From NCBI GenBank assembly GCA_008086245.1, contig VSIX01000139.1, positions 1 to 64,000 on the forward strand: DNA of 64,000 nucleotides. The letters run 5' to 3'. Source of the stretch: Candidatus Mcinerneyibacterium aminivorans (lineage in GTDB: Bacteria > Macinerneyibacteriota > Macinerneyibacteria > Macinerneyibacteriales > Macinerneyibacteriaceae). The first letter of the stretch is position 1, and each line of letters opens with the position of its first letter. The position numbers and the translations under genes are program-made. This document shows, piece by piece, positions 36,397 through 45,509 of this stretch. The notes under the pieces were generated by a model, which saw only the letters and a program-made list of their open reading frames with translations, searched no databases and was not told where the DNA came from.

Positions 36397-38990
36397 TGAA
36401 AACAAATGAGATAAGAAGTAAGTTTTTAGAGTATTTTGAAAATAAATCACATAAAATAGTATCGTCGGCTTCTTTAATACCGGAAAAAGATCCAACACTC
36501 ATGTTTACAAGTGCAGGAATGGTACAGTTTAAGGATTTTTTTGCAGCTAAATCAACAGATAATCTACCCTATACTAGAGCTGTTTCCAGCCAAAAATGTT
36601 TAAGAGCAGGAGGGAAAGATAGCGACCTTGAAAATGTTGGGAGGACACCCAGACATCATACTTATTTTGAAATGCTGGGTAATTTCTCTTTTGGAGATTA
36701 TTTCAAAGAAGAAGCAATAAAGTGGTCATATGAATTTATTGTGAAAAAATTGAAGATTGATGCTGATAGGCTATGGGCATCTGTCTATAAAGATGATGAT
36801 GAGGCTTTTGAGATATGGGAAAAATATCTACCTGAAGAAAGAATAGTTAGGCTAGGGGAAAAGGATAATTATTGGGGGCCTCCAGGAGAAACAGGTCCCT
36901 GCGGTCCCTGTTCAGAGCTTCATTATGATCTGGGAAAAGATATGGGATGTGGAAAAGAGGATTGTAAACCAGGATGTGATTGTGATAGGTTTTTGGAAAT
37001 ATGGAATCTTGTTTTTACACAATTTCATATGGATAGAGAAGGTAATTTAACCTTGCTTGAAAAGAAAAATATTGATACAGGTATGGGGCTTGAAAGGATT
37101 GCATCTGTTCTTCAGGGTGTGACAAATAATTATTATATTGATATATTCAGAGAATTGATAGAGGATGCTGAGAAAATATTAAATGTTAAATACAAGAAGA
37201 AAAATGAGGAGCATTTTCATATAATAGCTGATCATGTTAGGGCTATTACTTTTGCAATTTCTGATGGAGTAATTCCTTCTAATGACGGCAGAGGATATGT
37301 CATTAGAAGAATACTAAGAAGAGCCCTTCGCCAGGCAAAAATACTTGGGTTCTCAAAACCTTTTCTGTATAAGTTATCTCAAACGGTTGTTAAGCAGTTT
37401 AAACATGTTTATCCAAAGCTAAAAGAGGCTCAGCAGCATACTCAAAATTTAATAAAAATGGAAGAAGAAAGTTTTTTGAAAACATTAGGAAAAGGACTTG
37501 ATATTTTAGAAGGAAAAATATCTGATATAAATGAGAAAAACAAAAAAGAAATTGACGGAGAAACTGCTTTTAAACTCTATGATACTTACGGTTTTCCTCT
37601 GGAACTGACAATTGAAATAGCACAGGAAAAAGGCATAAAAGTTGATAAAAAGGGTTTTGAAAAAGAGATGGAAAAACAGAGAAAAAGAGGGAAAGAGTCA
37701 TGGAAGGGAAGTAAAGAAGATAAAAGATATAATTATCTGTTTGAAAACAAAATCCCTGAAACTAAATTTCTTGGATATGATAAAAATGAAGCAAAAGCAA
37801 AGCTATTATATGTTAAGGAAAGGGAAAGTAATCTTGAAATGATATTTGACAGATCTCCTTTTTATGGAGAAGCTGGAGGTCAAATAGGAGATAAAGGAAA
37901 GATATATAGTGAAGATTTTGAATTTTCTGTAAATGATACTCAAAAAGTAAATAATATAATTGTTCATATAGGGAATGTTCAAAAGGGGGATTTCAGTATA
38001 GAGAAAACTTATAGCTTGAAGGTGGATAAAAAAAGAAGAAAGGCCATTGCAAGAAATCACACTGCCACACATCTGCTGCATAAGGTTTTAAAAGAGATTC
38101 TTGGGGAACATGTAAATCAATCCGGGTCCCTTGTTGCTGATGATAGACTAAGATTTGACTTTACTCATTTTGCAAAAGTTAAAAATGAGGAGCTACTTGA
38201 TATAGAGAGAAGAATAAATGAAAAAATAATTGAAAATTTGAAAGTCAGTACTGAAAAAAAAGATATAAAAAAAGCAAAAAAAGAAGGAGCAACGGCGTTG
38301 TTTAGTGAAAGATACGATAAGGAAGTTAGAGTGGTTTCTACAGAAAACTTTTCCAAGGAGTTATGCGGGGGAACTCATGTGAGTTATACCGGCGAAATTG
38401 GATTTTTTAAAATCACTGATGAATCCAGTCTTGCAGCAGGAGTTAGAAGAATTGAAGCAGTTACAGGTATGGGAGCTTTTGAGAAAATAAAAAAATATGA
38501 TAATATATTGATTCAGTTAAATTTATTATTCAAAAGTGAAACAAAAGATTTAGTTGAAAAGGCTAAAAAAATACTAGAAGAGAATAAAAATAAGCAGAAA
38601 CAAATAGAGAAGCTAAAGATGAAAAAAGCCACGAACTCAGTTAAAGAATTGCTTGAAAATAAAATTAATGTCAATGGAATAGAAATCGTAAAAGATCATG
38701 TGGATTTGGAAGATGCTAATGTTATTAGGGAACTGGCTCAAAAAGTAAAAGATAGAGCCAAAAACAATACTGCAATAGTTCTAATTGGAAGTAGCAGTAA
38801 TAAAAGTATTGGGATAGTAATGCTAACCGATGATTTGACTGAAAATTATCATGCGGGAAAAATTGCAAATAGAATTGCAAATAAATTAAATGGCGGCGGT
38901 GGAGGTCGTCCCGACATGGCTCAATTTGGAGGGAGCAGAACTGATAATATAGATGAGATTATTGAAAATCTGAATAATTTTATCGATTAA
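36396..38990 (+). CDS. alaS: Alanyl-tRNA synthetase
   Basis: Charges tRNA-Ala. The 864 residues hold the class II catalytic core at the N terminus (ILVPEKDPTLMFTSAGM-like motif, GRTPRHHTYFEMLGNFSFGDY), the editing domain with HTATHLLH and CGGTHV, and the C-terminal domain ending in GGGGGRPDMAQFGG. The ATG at 36396 is preferred over 36393 because GGGGAG then has a 5-base gap. It shares the recX stop. No T-box leader is present. Confidence 0.96.
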   Translation: MKTNEIRSKFLEYFENKSHKIVSSASLIPEKDPTLMFTSAGMVQFKDFFAAKSTDNLPYTRAVSSQKCLRAGGKDSDLENVGRTPRHHTYFEMLGNFSFGDYFKEEAIKWSYEFIVKKLKIDADRLWASVYKDDDEAFEIWEKYLPEERIVRLGEKDNYWGPPGETGPCGPCSELHYDLGKDMGCGKEDCKPGCDCDRFLEIWNLVFTQFHMDREGNLTLLEKKNIDTGMGLERIASVLQGVTNNYYIDIFRELIEDAEKILNVKYKKKNEEHFHIIADHVRAITFAISDGVIPSNDGRGYVIRRILRRALRQAKILGFSKPFLYKLSQTVVKQFKHVYPKLKEAQQHTQNLIKMEEESFLKTLGKGLDILEGKISDINEKNKKEIDGETAFKLYDTYGFPLELTIEIAQEKGIKVDKKGFEKEMEKQRKRGKESWKGSKEDKRYNYLFENKIPETKFLGYDKNEAKAKLLYVKERESNLEMIFDRSPFYGEAGGQIGDKGKIYSEDFEFSVNDTQKVNNIIVHIGNVQKGDFSIEKTYSLKVDKKRRKAIARNHTATHLLHKVLKEILGEHVNQSGSLVADDRLRFDFTHFAKVKNEELLDIERRINEKIIENLKVSTEKKDIKKAKKEGATALFSERYDKEVRVVSTENFSKELCGGTHVSYTGEIGFFKITDESSLAAGVRRIEAVTGMGAFEKIKKYDNILIQLNLLFKSETKDLVEKAKKILEENKNKQKQIEKLKMKKATNSVKELLENKINVNGIEIVKDHVDLEDANVIRELAQKVKDRAKNNTAIVLIGSSSNKSIGIVMLTDDLTENYHAGKIANRIANKLNGGGGGRPDMAQFGGSRTDNIDEIIENLNNFID

Positions 38991-39050
38991 AAATGTTTGT
39001 TTTGATGTGTTTCTTGTTCTTGTTAGCGGAAAATATTTTATTTTTTTCTA

Positions 39051-39079
39051 TTGACTTGAACCAAGAAAGTAACTATAAT
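39051..39079 (+). promoter_or_regulatory. Promoter of the exbB-exbD-exbD-tonB operon
   Basis: TTGACT (39051-39056) and a perfect TATAAT (39074-39079) with a 17-base spacer, 30 bases before exbB, whose ribosome site is GGGAGG. A Fur box was not seen. Confidence 0.7.
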
Positions 39080-39108
39080 CATAAAAAAAGAATAGGGAGG
39101 TATTATTT

Positions 39109-39723
39109 ATGAGAGAACTTTTCGCACGTGGTGGACCAGTAATGTGGTTATTACTTATAGTTGTAGTATTTGAATTAATTGTAATTATAGAAAGATTGTT
39201 TGTTTATATTAAAGCTTCACGTTCTGCAAAGAAGTTTTTTGTGGAATTTAAATCTCATCTAGTTCAGGGAAATATGGATGAAGCTGTTGAGATCTGTGAA
39301 TCTACTCCAGGACCAGTTCCTTCAATAATGAGAGCTGGGTTGATGAAATATCAACAAACAGATGGAGATATGGATGAAGTTGAAAAAGCGATTGAATCTA
39401 CTGGGGAAACTGAACTTGCATTTTTAGATAGAGGTTTGACATTTATACAAACCGGATTTACAGTTTCACCGATGATCGGTTTCTTGGGTACAGTTGTAGG
39501 TATGATTCATGCTTTTGATGCTATTGCTATGGCTGGTAGTGTTGAAGCTACTGTTGTTGCTTCAGGTATTTCAGAGGCATTGATTACAACAGCTTCAGGA
39601 CTTGCAGTTGCAATTCCTATGAGTTTGGCATATAACTATTTTACATCAAAACAAAGTAGTATTATTTTGAGTATCGAAGAAAGTACAAGAGAATTTATTG
39701 ATATTTTAAAGACTCAATCGTAA
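39109..39723 (+). CDS. MotA/TolQ/ExbB proton channel family protein
   Basis: 204 residues with three membrane helices: near the N terminus (VMWLLLIVVVFELIVIIERL) and the pair at about 110-185 around GFTVSPMIGFLGTVVGMIHAFD, the family signature. It forms the proton channel that energises an ExbD/TonB system. The gene order exbB-exbD-exbD-tonB makes the assignment to ExbB rather than MotA firm. Confidence 0.92.
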   Translation: MRELFARGGPVMWLLLIVVVFELIVIIERLFVYIKASRSAKKFFVEFKSHLVQGNMDEAVEICESTPGPVPSIMRAGLMKYQQTDGDMDEVEKAIESTGETELAFLDRGLTFIQTGFTVSPMIGFLGTVVGMIHAFDAIAMAGSVEATVVASGISEALITTASGLAVAIPMSLAYNYFTSKQSSIILSIEESTREFIDILKTQS

Positions 39724-39755
39724 TATGTTTATGATTGTTGAAAAGGGGTGTTAAT

Positions 39756-40160
39756 ATGAGAAAAGCCCGAAAAGCGGAAGTTGATATACCAGATTCATCT
39801 ATGGCTGATATTGCTTTCCTTCTTCTGATTTTCTTCATGGTTACCACCGGATTCTTTAACGATAAGGGACTTCCCATATTGCTTCCTGAAGAGGCTTCAG
39901 GGGCTAAGAAGTTGCCCAAAAAGAATCTGTGTAAAATCTTTATTAATGGACGCGGTGAATATTATGTTGATGATCAAAGAAAAGAAAGCGTTAGCAATAT
40001 AGCTGAATATGTTGAACAGCGCATGAAAAACAATTCAAAACTGGTTGTTGTAATCAAAACAGATGTAAATGCTAAATACAACTGGATGATCAGTGTTTTT
40101 GATAAAATGCGAGAGATAGGGATGAAGAAGATATCATTCCAGGTTAATAAAAAAGAATGA
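39756..40160 (+). CDS. ExbD/TolR family biopolymer transport protein (first copy)
   Basis: 134 residues with one membrane helix near the N terminus carrying the conserved Asp in SSMADIAFLLLIFFMVTTGFF and a periplasmic domain. ATG 39756 follows AAAGGGGTG and gives the usual short basic N terminus; the upstream ATG at 39735 is not preferred. With the second copy it may form the ExbD heterodimer. Confidence 0.92.
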   Translation: MRKARKAEVDIPDSSMADIAFLLLIFFMVTTGFFNDKGLPILLPEEASGAKKLPKKNLCKIFINGRGEYYVDDQRKESVSNIAEYVEQRMKNNSKLVVVIKTDVNAKYNWMISVFDKMREIGMKKISFQVNKKE

Positions 40161-40170
40161 AAGGGAGTTT

Positions 40171-40593
40171 ATGGCTGTTATAAAGAAAGAAAAAAGAAAA
40201 GGAAAAGTAAATATTCCAACAGCTTCAATGGCCGATATAGCTTTTCTGCTACTAATATTTTTTATGGTTACAACAGTGTTTAAAGTAGATACAGGTATCA
40301 AGCTAACACTCCCTTCTGCTAATGAAGTACAAAAGGTTAAGAGAAAAGATCTAGCTATAGTTTGGGTGAATGAAAGTGGAAAAATAGCTATAGAAGACAA
40401 ATTTGTACCTATGGAATATGTTAGTAGAATAATTAGAGAGAAAAATATAGAAACTAACGGCCGTTTAGTTGTTGAAATTAAAGCCGATAAAGAAGCAAAA
40501 TACGGTTATATAAATCAGCTATTTGAGCAACTTAAAAAGGCTCAGGCGGTAAGAGTTGTTCTGGGTGCAAATGTCGAAGGCAGTAGGGGGTGA
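40171..40593 (+). CDS. ExbD/TolR family biopolymer transport protein (second copy)
   Basis: 140 residues. The helix TASMADIAFLLLIFFMVTTVF is nearly identical to that of the first copy, with the conserved Asp. The rest is the periplasmic domain. It lies 10 bases after the first copy and 6 before tonB. Two ExbD paralogues in tandem are common in several diderm phyla. Confidence 0.92.
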   Translation: MAVIKKEKRKGKVNIPTASMADIAFLLLIFFMVTTVFKVDTGIKLTLPSANEVQKVKRKDLAIVWVNESGKIAIEDKFVPMEYVSRIIREKNIETNGRLVVEIKADKEAKYGYINQLFEQLKKAQAVRVVLGANVEGSRG

Positions 40594-40599
40594 TTTGGA

Positions 40600-41220
40600 A
40601 TGGCTAGTAAACAACAAGTTACTCGCCTACAAGATATAGACCCATTATATTATCGATGGGGCGCAATTATAACCTTTGTTTTAATACTTATTATATTTTG
40701 GTCTTTACCGGAACCTAGACCCAGACCTTATGCACCTAAAAAAGTAGAAAGAGTTCAGATGGAAGAAGTAGAGCAAACACAAATGATTGAAGAACCCACT
40801 CAGCCACAAAAGGTGCAAAAACCTAAGCAGGTTGTTGAAGCCGCTGAAGGTGAAATGGTAGAAGAGGACGAAACTATTGCTGATACCAGCTTGGATTTAG
40901 ATGAAGAAGCAGTTGATAGTGATATTCCCGGTCCTGATGAATTTATACCATATTCAAAACCACCTAAAGTGGTTAGCAAGCCTTCACCAAGATATCCAGA
41001 GCTTGCTAGAGAAGCAGGTTTAGAGGGTAGAGTTGTTTTAAAAGTATTTGTTGACAAGCAGGGAAATGTAAAGGATGCAATACTGCTTAAAGGTGTATCT
41101 GAAGCATTGAATGAAGCGGCAATGAGTGCAGCTTATAAGGCCAAATTTAAACCAGCAGAAAATAATGGCCAGCCTGTTGGCGTATGGATTGCTTTTTACT
41201 ATACATTCAAACTACATTAA
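40600..41220 (+). CDS. tonB: TonB family energy transducer
   Basis: 206 residues: one N-terminal membrane helix (about 20-36), a Pro/Glu-rich periplasmic spacer (about 40-120) and the C-terminal TonB domain. The TonB signature is seen as SPRYPELAREAGLEGRVVLKV (split as PRYPELAREAGLEG and RVVLKV) and the final FKPAENNGQPVGVWIAFYYTFKL. It transmits the proton gradient to outer-membrane receptors, none of which lies in this window. A terminator follows. Confidence 0.92.
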   Translation: MASKQQVTRLQDIDPLYYRWGAIITFVLILIIFWSLPEPRPRPYAPKKVERVQMEEVEQTQMIEEPTQPQKVQKPKQVVEAAEGEMVEEDETIADTSLDLDEEAVDSDIPGPDEFIPYSKPPKVVSKPSPRYPELAREAGLEGRVVLKVFVDKQGNVKDAILLKGVSEALNEAAMSAAYKAKFKPAENNGQPVGVWIAFYYTFKLH

Positions 41221-41268
41221 TGGGATAATTAGTATTAGTGTAGGATGATTATAAATAAATTATATTTT

Positions 41269-41303
41269 TAAAGCACAGGGGTTACTCTGTGCTTTTTTTT
41301 TTA
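41269..41303 (+). terminator. Rho-independent terminator after tonB
   Basis: AAGCACAG (41271-41278) pairs with CTGTGCTT (41287-41294) around an 8-base loop, followed by ten T's. It ends the tonB operon. Confidence 0.88.
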
Positions 41304-41330
41304 TATTTTATATAAACATAGGAGGCGATT

Positions 41331-42518
41331 ATGGGAATTAGTAATAGGATGAGAGGAATACCGGCTTCCCCTATAAGGAAATTGACCCCTTATGCCAATG
41401 AAGCCAAAAAAAGAGGTATAAAAGTTTATCATATTAATATTGGACAACCTGATATAAAAACTCCTCCGGATGCTCTGAAAAAAGTCAAAAATTTCAATAA
41501 GGAAGTGTTAAAATATTCTCAGTCAGATGGAATATTTGATCTAAAAAAATCAATGACAGACTATTTTAATAACCTGCATTATAATATAAATCCCAAAAAT
41601 ATTATAGTTACAAACGGAGGCAGTGAAGCTATATATTTTTCATTTATGGTAAGTATGGATACAAAAGATGAGGTGCTAATCCCGGAACCTTATTATGCAA
41701 ATTATAATGGATTTGCAAAAATGGCCGATGTAAATGTAAAACCTATAGAAACAAATGTAGAGAATGGGTTTAAACTTCCTTCATATGAAAAGCTTGAAAG
41801 TTATATTTCCGGTAAAACCAAAGCCATATTAATGTGTTCTCCAAATAATCCCACAGGTACTGTTCATGAAAAGGGGGATTATAAAAAGATCGCTAAACTT
41901 GCCCAAAAATATGACTTAACGGTTATAGGTGATGAGGTATATAATGAATTTGTTTATGATAATGCTGAACATGTAAGTGTCATGGAATTTGAAGAGATAA
42001 AAGATAGAACAATATTAATTGATTCTGTATCTAAAAGATACTCTGCATGTGGGGCAAGGATAGGGGCATTTATAACCAAAAACAAAAATTATATAGATGC
42101 AGTAATGTCGCTGGCACAGGCGAGGTTGTGCCCACCTACTCTGGAACAGGTGCTGGCAGCTGAGTTGTATCGAACAGATAGAACTTATATTAAAAATGCA
42201 AAAAATGAATATAGAAAGAGAAGAGATATCGTTTATGAGGAACTGAATAAAATTGATGGAATTGTTGCTCATAAACCATCTGGAGCATTTTATACGGTTG
42301 TAAAGCTTCCAATTGATGATACAGAAAAATTTGCAAAATGGCTTTTAACTGATTTTGAAGAAAATAAAGAGACTGTAATGGTCGCTCCGGCAAGCGGGTT
42401 TTATGCTTCAGATAATAGAGGGAAAAATGAGATCAGGATTGCATACATATTAGAAGAGAAAAATATGCGAAGGAGCATTCAACTTCTTAAAAAGGCAATA
42501 GAAGTATATAATAACTAA
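41331..42518 (+). CDS. Class I/II aminotransferase
   Basis: A PLP-dependent aminotransferase of 395 residues. The PLP-lysine site is DSVSKRYSACGARIG, with the upstream CSPNNPTGTV and TNGGSEAIYF motifs of fold type I class. It resembles the aspartate aminotransferase / pyruvate aminotransferase group; substrate cannot be given. AGGAGG precedes the ATG, 27 bases after the tonB terminator. nadE follows by 23 bases. Confidence 0.88.
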   Translation: MGISNRMRGIPASPIRKLTPYANEAKKRGIKVYHINIGQPDIKTPPDALKKVKNFNKEVLKYSQSDGIFDLKKSMTDYFNNLHYNINPKNIIVTNGGSEAIYFSFMVSMDTKDEVLIPEPYYANYNGFAKMADVNVKPIETNVENGFKLPSYEKLESYISGKTKAILMCSPNNPTGTVHEKGDYKKIAKLAQKYDLTVIGDEVYNEFVYDNAEHVSVMEFEEIKDRTILIDSVSKRYSACGARIGAFITKNKNYIDAVMSLAQARLCPPTLEQVLAAELYRTDRTYIKNAKNEYRKRRDIVYEELNKIDGIVAHKPSGAFYTVVKLPIDDTEKFAKWLLTDFEENKETVMVAPASGFYASDNRGKNEIRIAYILEEKNMRRSIQLLKKAIEVYNN

Positions 42519-42541
42519 TTAACCTGTAAAAGAGGAAAAAT

Positions 42542-43339
42542 ATGAGATTAAATAGTTTGAAGGAAGAAATTCCTCAGTGGATAACAAAAAAGGTTGAAAG
42601 CGCAGGACTCAGAGGTGTTATTATAGGAGCTTCCGGGGGGATAGATTCCGCAGTAACAATAAAACTGGCTAAAAAGGCTTTTCCCGGAAATATATTATGT
42701 CTAATTATGCCCTGTGGCAATACCTTAAAGGATTCAAAAGATGCCAAACTACTATTAAAAAGAAACAATATTCCTTATAAAATTATCAATTTTGAAAATA
42801 TTTTTGATAAATTTCAAGAAAATGTAGAAAAGAGAAATTATAAATCAAACCTTGAAGATGTAACTGATTATTCAAAGAAACTGGCTTTGGCCAATACAAA
42901 AGCAAGAATAAGAATGATGTTTTTGTATTATTATTCACAAATTAATAAATATATGGTTCTGGGTACGGGAAACAGGACCGAGCTGGAAATTGGCTATTTT
43001 ACTAAATATGGGGATGGAGGAGTCGATATACTTCCCCTGGCTGGATTATTTAAGCGTGAAGTAATAGAGCTTGGAAAGATTCTAAGAGTACCTTCAGAAA
43101 TATTAGAAAAAACTCCTTCAGGAGGGCTGTGGAAAAATCAAACAGATGAAGATGAAATCGGGTTAAGTTATGATGAGCTTGAATACGGTATTAGAAAATA
43201 TTACAAGTTAAAGTCAGAGCCTGAGCTTGAATTAAATCATGATATAGACTATATTATTAAAAAAACATCCGAGTTAATTAGGAAAAATAAACATAAAAAG
43301 AAAGCTCCTCCCGGATTTAAAGTGGAAAGGAATGATTAG
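42542..43339 (+). CDS. nadE: Ammonia-dependent NAD+ synthetase
   Basis: NadE amidates deamido-NAD in the last step of NAD synthesis. The 265-residue product has the P-loop-like SGGIDSAV, KARIRMMFLYYYS, GTGNRTELEIGYFTKYGDGG and an C-terminal tail. It lacks the glutaminase domain, so it uses ammonia. It ends 1 base before the NfeD-like gene start. Confidence 0.95.
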   Translation: MRLNSLKEEIPQWITKKVESAGLRGVIIGASGGIDSAVTIKLAKKAFPGNILCLIMPCGNTLKDSKDAKLLLKRNNIPYKIINFENIFDKFQENVEKRNYKSNLEDVTDYSKKLALANTKARIRMMFLYYYSQINKYMVLGTGNRTELEIGYFTKYGDGGVDILPLAGLFKREVIELGKILRVPSEILEKTPSGGLWKNQTDEDEIGLSYDELEYGIRKYYKLKSEPELELNHDIDYIIKKTSELIRKNKHKKKAPPGFKVERND

Positions 43340-43340
43340 G

Positions 43341-43775
43341 ATGCCTTTTTATTACTGGTTAATTTTTGGAGTTTTATTGATAGTAGTTGAAATTTTTACT
43401 CCAGGTTTTTTTGCAGCAACACTGGGTGTGTCTGCTGTGATTACTTCAGTTGTTTCTCTAATTATCCCCAGTTATTATACCATCCAGTGGTTATTTTTTG
43501 TTGTTCTCAACATTGTAATATTTGTTTTCTTGAGGGATATATTTTTAAAATATTTATATGGCAGGGAAGGAAATGAAACAAATATCTCGGGTTTAGTAGG
43601 AAAAGAAGGTATTGTAAGAGAAAAAATTGATAAAGAAACCGGGTATGTGCAGATTTATGGAGATATGTGGAAAGCAAAATCTATAGATGACCATAAAATA
43701 GAAATAGGAGAAAAAATTATCGTGAAACAAATCGAAGGAAATAAGGTTTTAGTAAAAAAGAAAGATGAAAATTAG
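43341..43775 (+). CDS. NfeD-like membrane protein
   Basis: 144 residues: two to three helices near the N terminus (PFYYWLIFGVLLIVVEIF) and a C-terminal OB-fold domain (LVGKEGIVREKIDKETGYVQI). This is the short NfeD form that pairs with an SPFH protein, which follows here by 8 bases. The ATG 43341 is preferred over 43332, which lies inside nadE. The pair is thought to organise membrane microdomains or partner with a protease. Confidence 0.83.
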   Translation: MPFYYWLIFGVLLIVVEIFTPGFFAATLGVSAVITSVVSLIIPSYYTIQWLFFVVLNIVIFVFLRDIFLKYLYGREGNETNISGLVGKEGIVREKIDKETGYVQIYGDMWKAKSIDDHKIEIGEKIIVKQIEGNKVLVKKKDEN

Positions 43776-43783
43776 GGGGAAAA

Positions 43784-44755
43784 ATGGGATTATATGCAAT
43801 AATTATTATAGCTTTTTTGGTTTTTATAGTATTAGCTAAAGGAATTGTAATTGTAAAACAGGCAGAGGTTATGATTGTTGAAAGGATGGGTAAATATCAC
43901 AGAACCCTGGATAGCGGAATTCATGTAATTGTTCCAATATTTGAAAGTGCCAGGAAGATAAACCAGAGAGAATATAGAGATGTAGAAGGACAAACTTATA
44001 TGCATCAGAAAATTACACCAAGAATAGATTTAAGAGAAACCGTATATGATTTTCCAAAACAAAATGTTATTACAAAAGATAATGTTACTATCGAGATCAA
44101 TGCTTTGTTGTACTTCCAAATTACTGATCCGGTAAAGGCGACATATGAAGTAAATAATTTTCCTGTAGCCATTGAAAAACTTACACAAACCACACTTAGA
44201 AATGTTATTGGTGAGCTTGATTTGGATGAAACGCTGGCAAGCCGGGATACAATTAATCAAAAACTAAGAACTATTCTTGATGAAGCTACTGATAAGTGGG
44301 GAGTTAAAGTTAACAGAGTTGAATTGAAAGATATTAACCCACCAAAGGATATAAAAAATGCCATGGAAAAGCAGATGAGAGCTGAAAGGGATAGAAGAGC
44401 TGCAATTCTGGAAGCTGAAGGTAAGAAAAAATCGGAAATATTAAAAGCCGAAGGTGTTAAGAAATCAAAAATTCTTGAAGCAGAAGGTATGGCTGAGGCA
44501 AGACTGAAAACTGCAAAGGCAGAAGCAAAAGCTATACAGCTTGTTAGTGATGGGTTGGAAAAAACCGGTACTGAACCGGGAGATTATTTGATAGCTATTA
44601 AGTATATAGATGCATTTAGAGAAATAATACAGAAAAATGACAAAACTGTATTGCTGCCTTATGAAGCCAGCGGGGTATTGGGCTCCATCGAATCAATTAA
44701 GCAGATGTTTAATTTTGATAAAGATAAAGGAATTATAAATAAAAATAAGGGATGA
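43784..44755 (+). CDS. SPFH/Band 7 (stomatin-like) membrane protein
   Basis: 323 residues with an N-terminal membrane anchor, the Band 7 domain (VIVERMGKYHRTLDSG, NVTIEINALLYFQITDPVKA, VNRVELKDINPPKDI) and a C-terminal coiled coil with repeated EAEGKKKSEILKAEGVKKSKI-type segments (split, about 205-245). It forms oligomers in the inner membrane; partner of the preceding NfeD. Typical length. Confidence 0.9.
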   Translation: MGLYAIIIIAFLVFIVLAKGIVIVKQAEVMIVERMGKYHRTLDSGIHVIVPIFESARKINQREYRDVEGQTYMHQKITPRIDLRETVYDFPKQNVITKDNVTIEINALLYFQITDPVKATYEVNNFPVAIEKLTQTTLRNVIGELDLDETLASRDTINQKLRTILDEATDKWGVKVNRVELKDINPPKDIKNAMEKQMRAERDRRAAILEAEGKKKSEILKAEGVKKSKILEAEGMAEARLKTAKAEAKAIQLVSDGLEKTGTEPGDYLIAIKYIDAFREIIQKNDKTVLLPYEASGVLGSIESIKQMFNFDKDKGIINKNKG

Positions 44756-44762
44756 TTATTAA

Positions 44763-45509
44763 ATGAAAAAGAATAAACTTCAAGTAAAAAATTTACATGT
44801 TGAAATAGAAAATGAAAAGATACTGGAAGGGGTAAACCTGACAATTCCCCGGGGAGAAACTCATATACTATTTGGTCCTAATGGGTGTGGGAAAAGCACC
44901 CTATTATTAACCATAATGGGGTATCCAAAGTATAAAGTTACAAAGGGAAAAATAATATTTAAGGGGAAAAATATTGTTAAGATGCCCCTTAATGAAAGGG
45001 CTAAACTAGGGATAGGGGTTATGTATCAACATCCCCCTGCTGTAAAAGGAGTAGCCCTAAAGAAAATGCTGAATATAATTTCGGATAATAAATTAAAAAA
45101 GAAAGATATTGATGATTTGAGTCTTGCGAATTATCTTGATAGGGATTTGAATTTTGGTTTTTCAGGTGGAGAGATGAAAAAATCGGAAATTATTCAGCTG
45201 ATTCACCAGAATCCCGAGCTTGTGCTTCTGGATGAACCTGAATCGGGAGTTGATATTGAAAATCTAAAAATAATTGGAAATAAGGCAAAGCATTTAATGG
45301 AAAAATCTCTGAATTACAAAATAAAAAATAGAACCAAAATGGGGTTAATAATAACTCATACAGGATATATTCTTGATTATATAGAAGCAGACAAAGCTTA
45401 TGTTATGGTTGATGGAAGAATTTCCTGTCATGGAAATCCTCATGAGATTTTTGATGAGATACAAACAAATGGATTTAAGGGGTGTATAGAATGTCAGAAG
45501 AGCGAGTAA
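44763..45509 (+). CDS. SufC-like ABC ATPase (SmsC-type)
   Basis: 248 residues with Walker A GPNGCGKS, Q-loop MYQHPPAVKG, signature FSGGEMKKSE and Walker B VLLDEPESGVD, the SufC-type pattern with EPESGVD in place of EPTSGLD. It would power an Fe-S scaffold. The start lies 7 bases after the SPFH gene; the next gene overlaps by 19 bases. With the SufB/D-type gene it forms a minimal Suf-like system without SufS/U/E genes. This order and length match the SMS (SmsCB) type described for anaerobes, though family search is needed to confirm. Confidence 0.86.
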   Translation: MKKNKLQVKNLHVEIENEKILEGVNLTIPRGETHILFGPNGCGKSTLLLTIMGYPKYKVTKGKIIFKGKNIVKMPLNERAKLGIGVMYQHPPAVKGVALKKMLNIISDNKLKKKDIDDLSLANYLDRDLNFGFSGGEMKKSEIIQLIHQNPELVLLDEPESGVDIENLKIIGNKAKHLMEKSLNYKIKNRTKMGLIITHTGYILDYIEADKAYVMVDGRISCHGNPHEIFDEIQTNGFKGCIECQKSE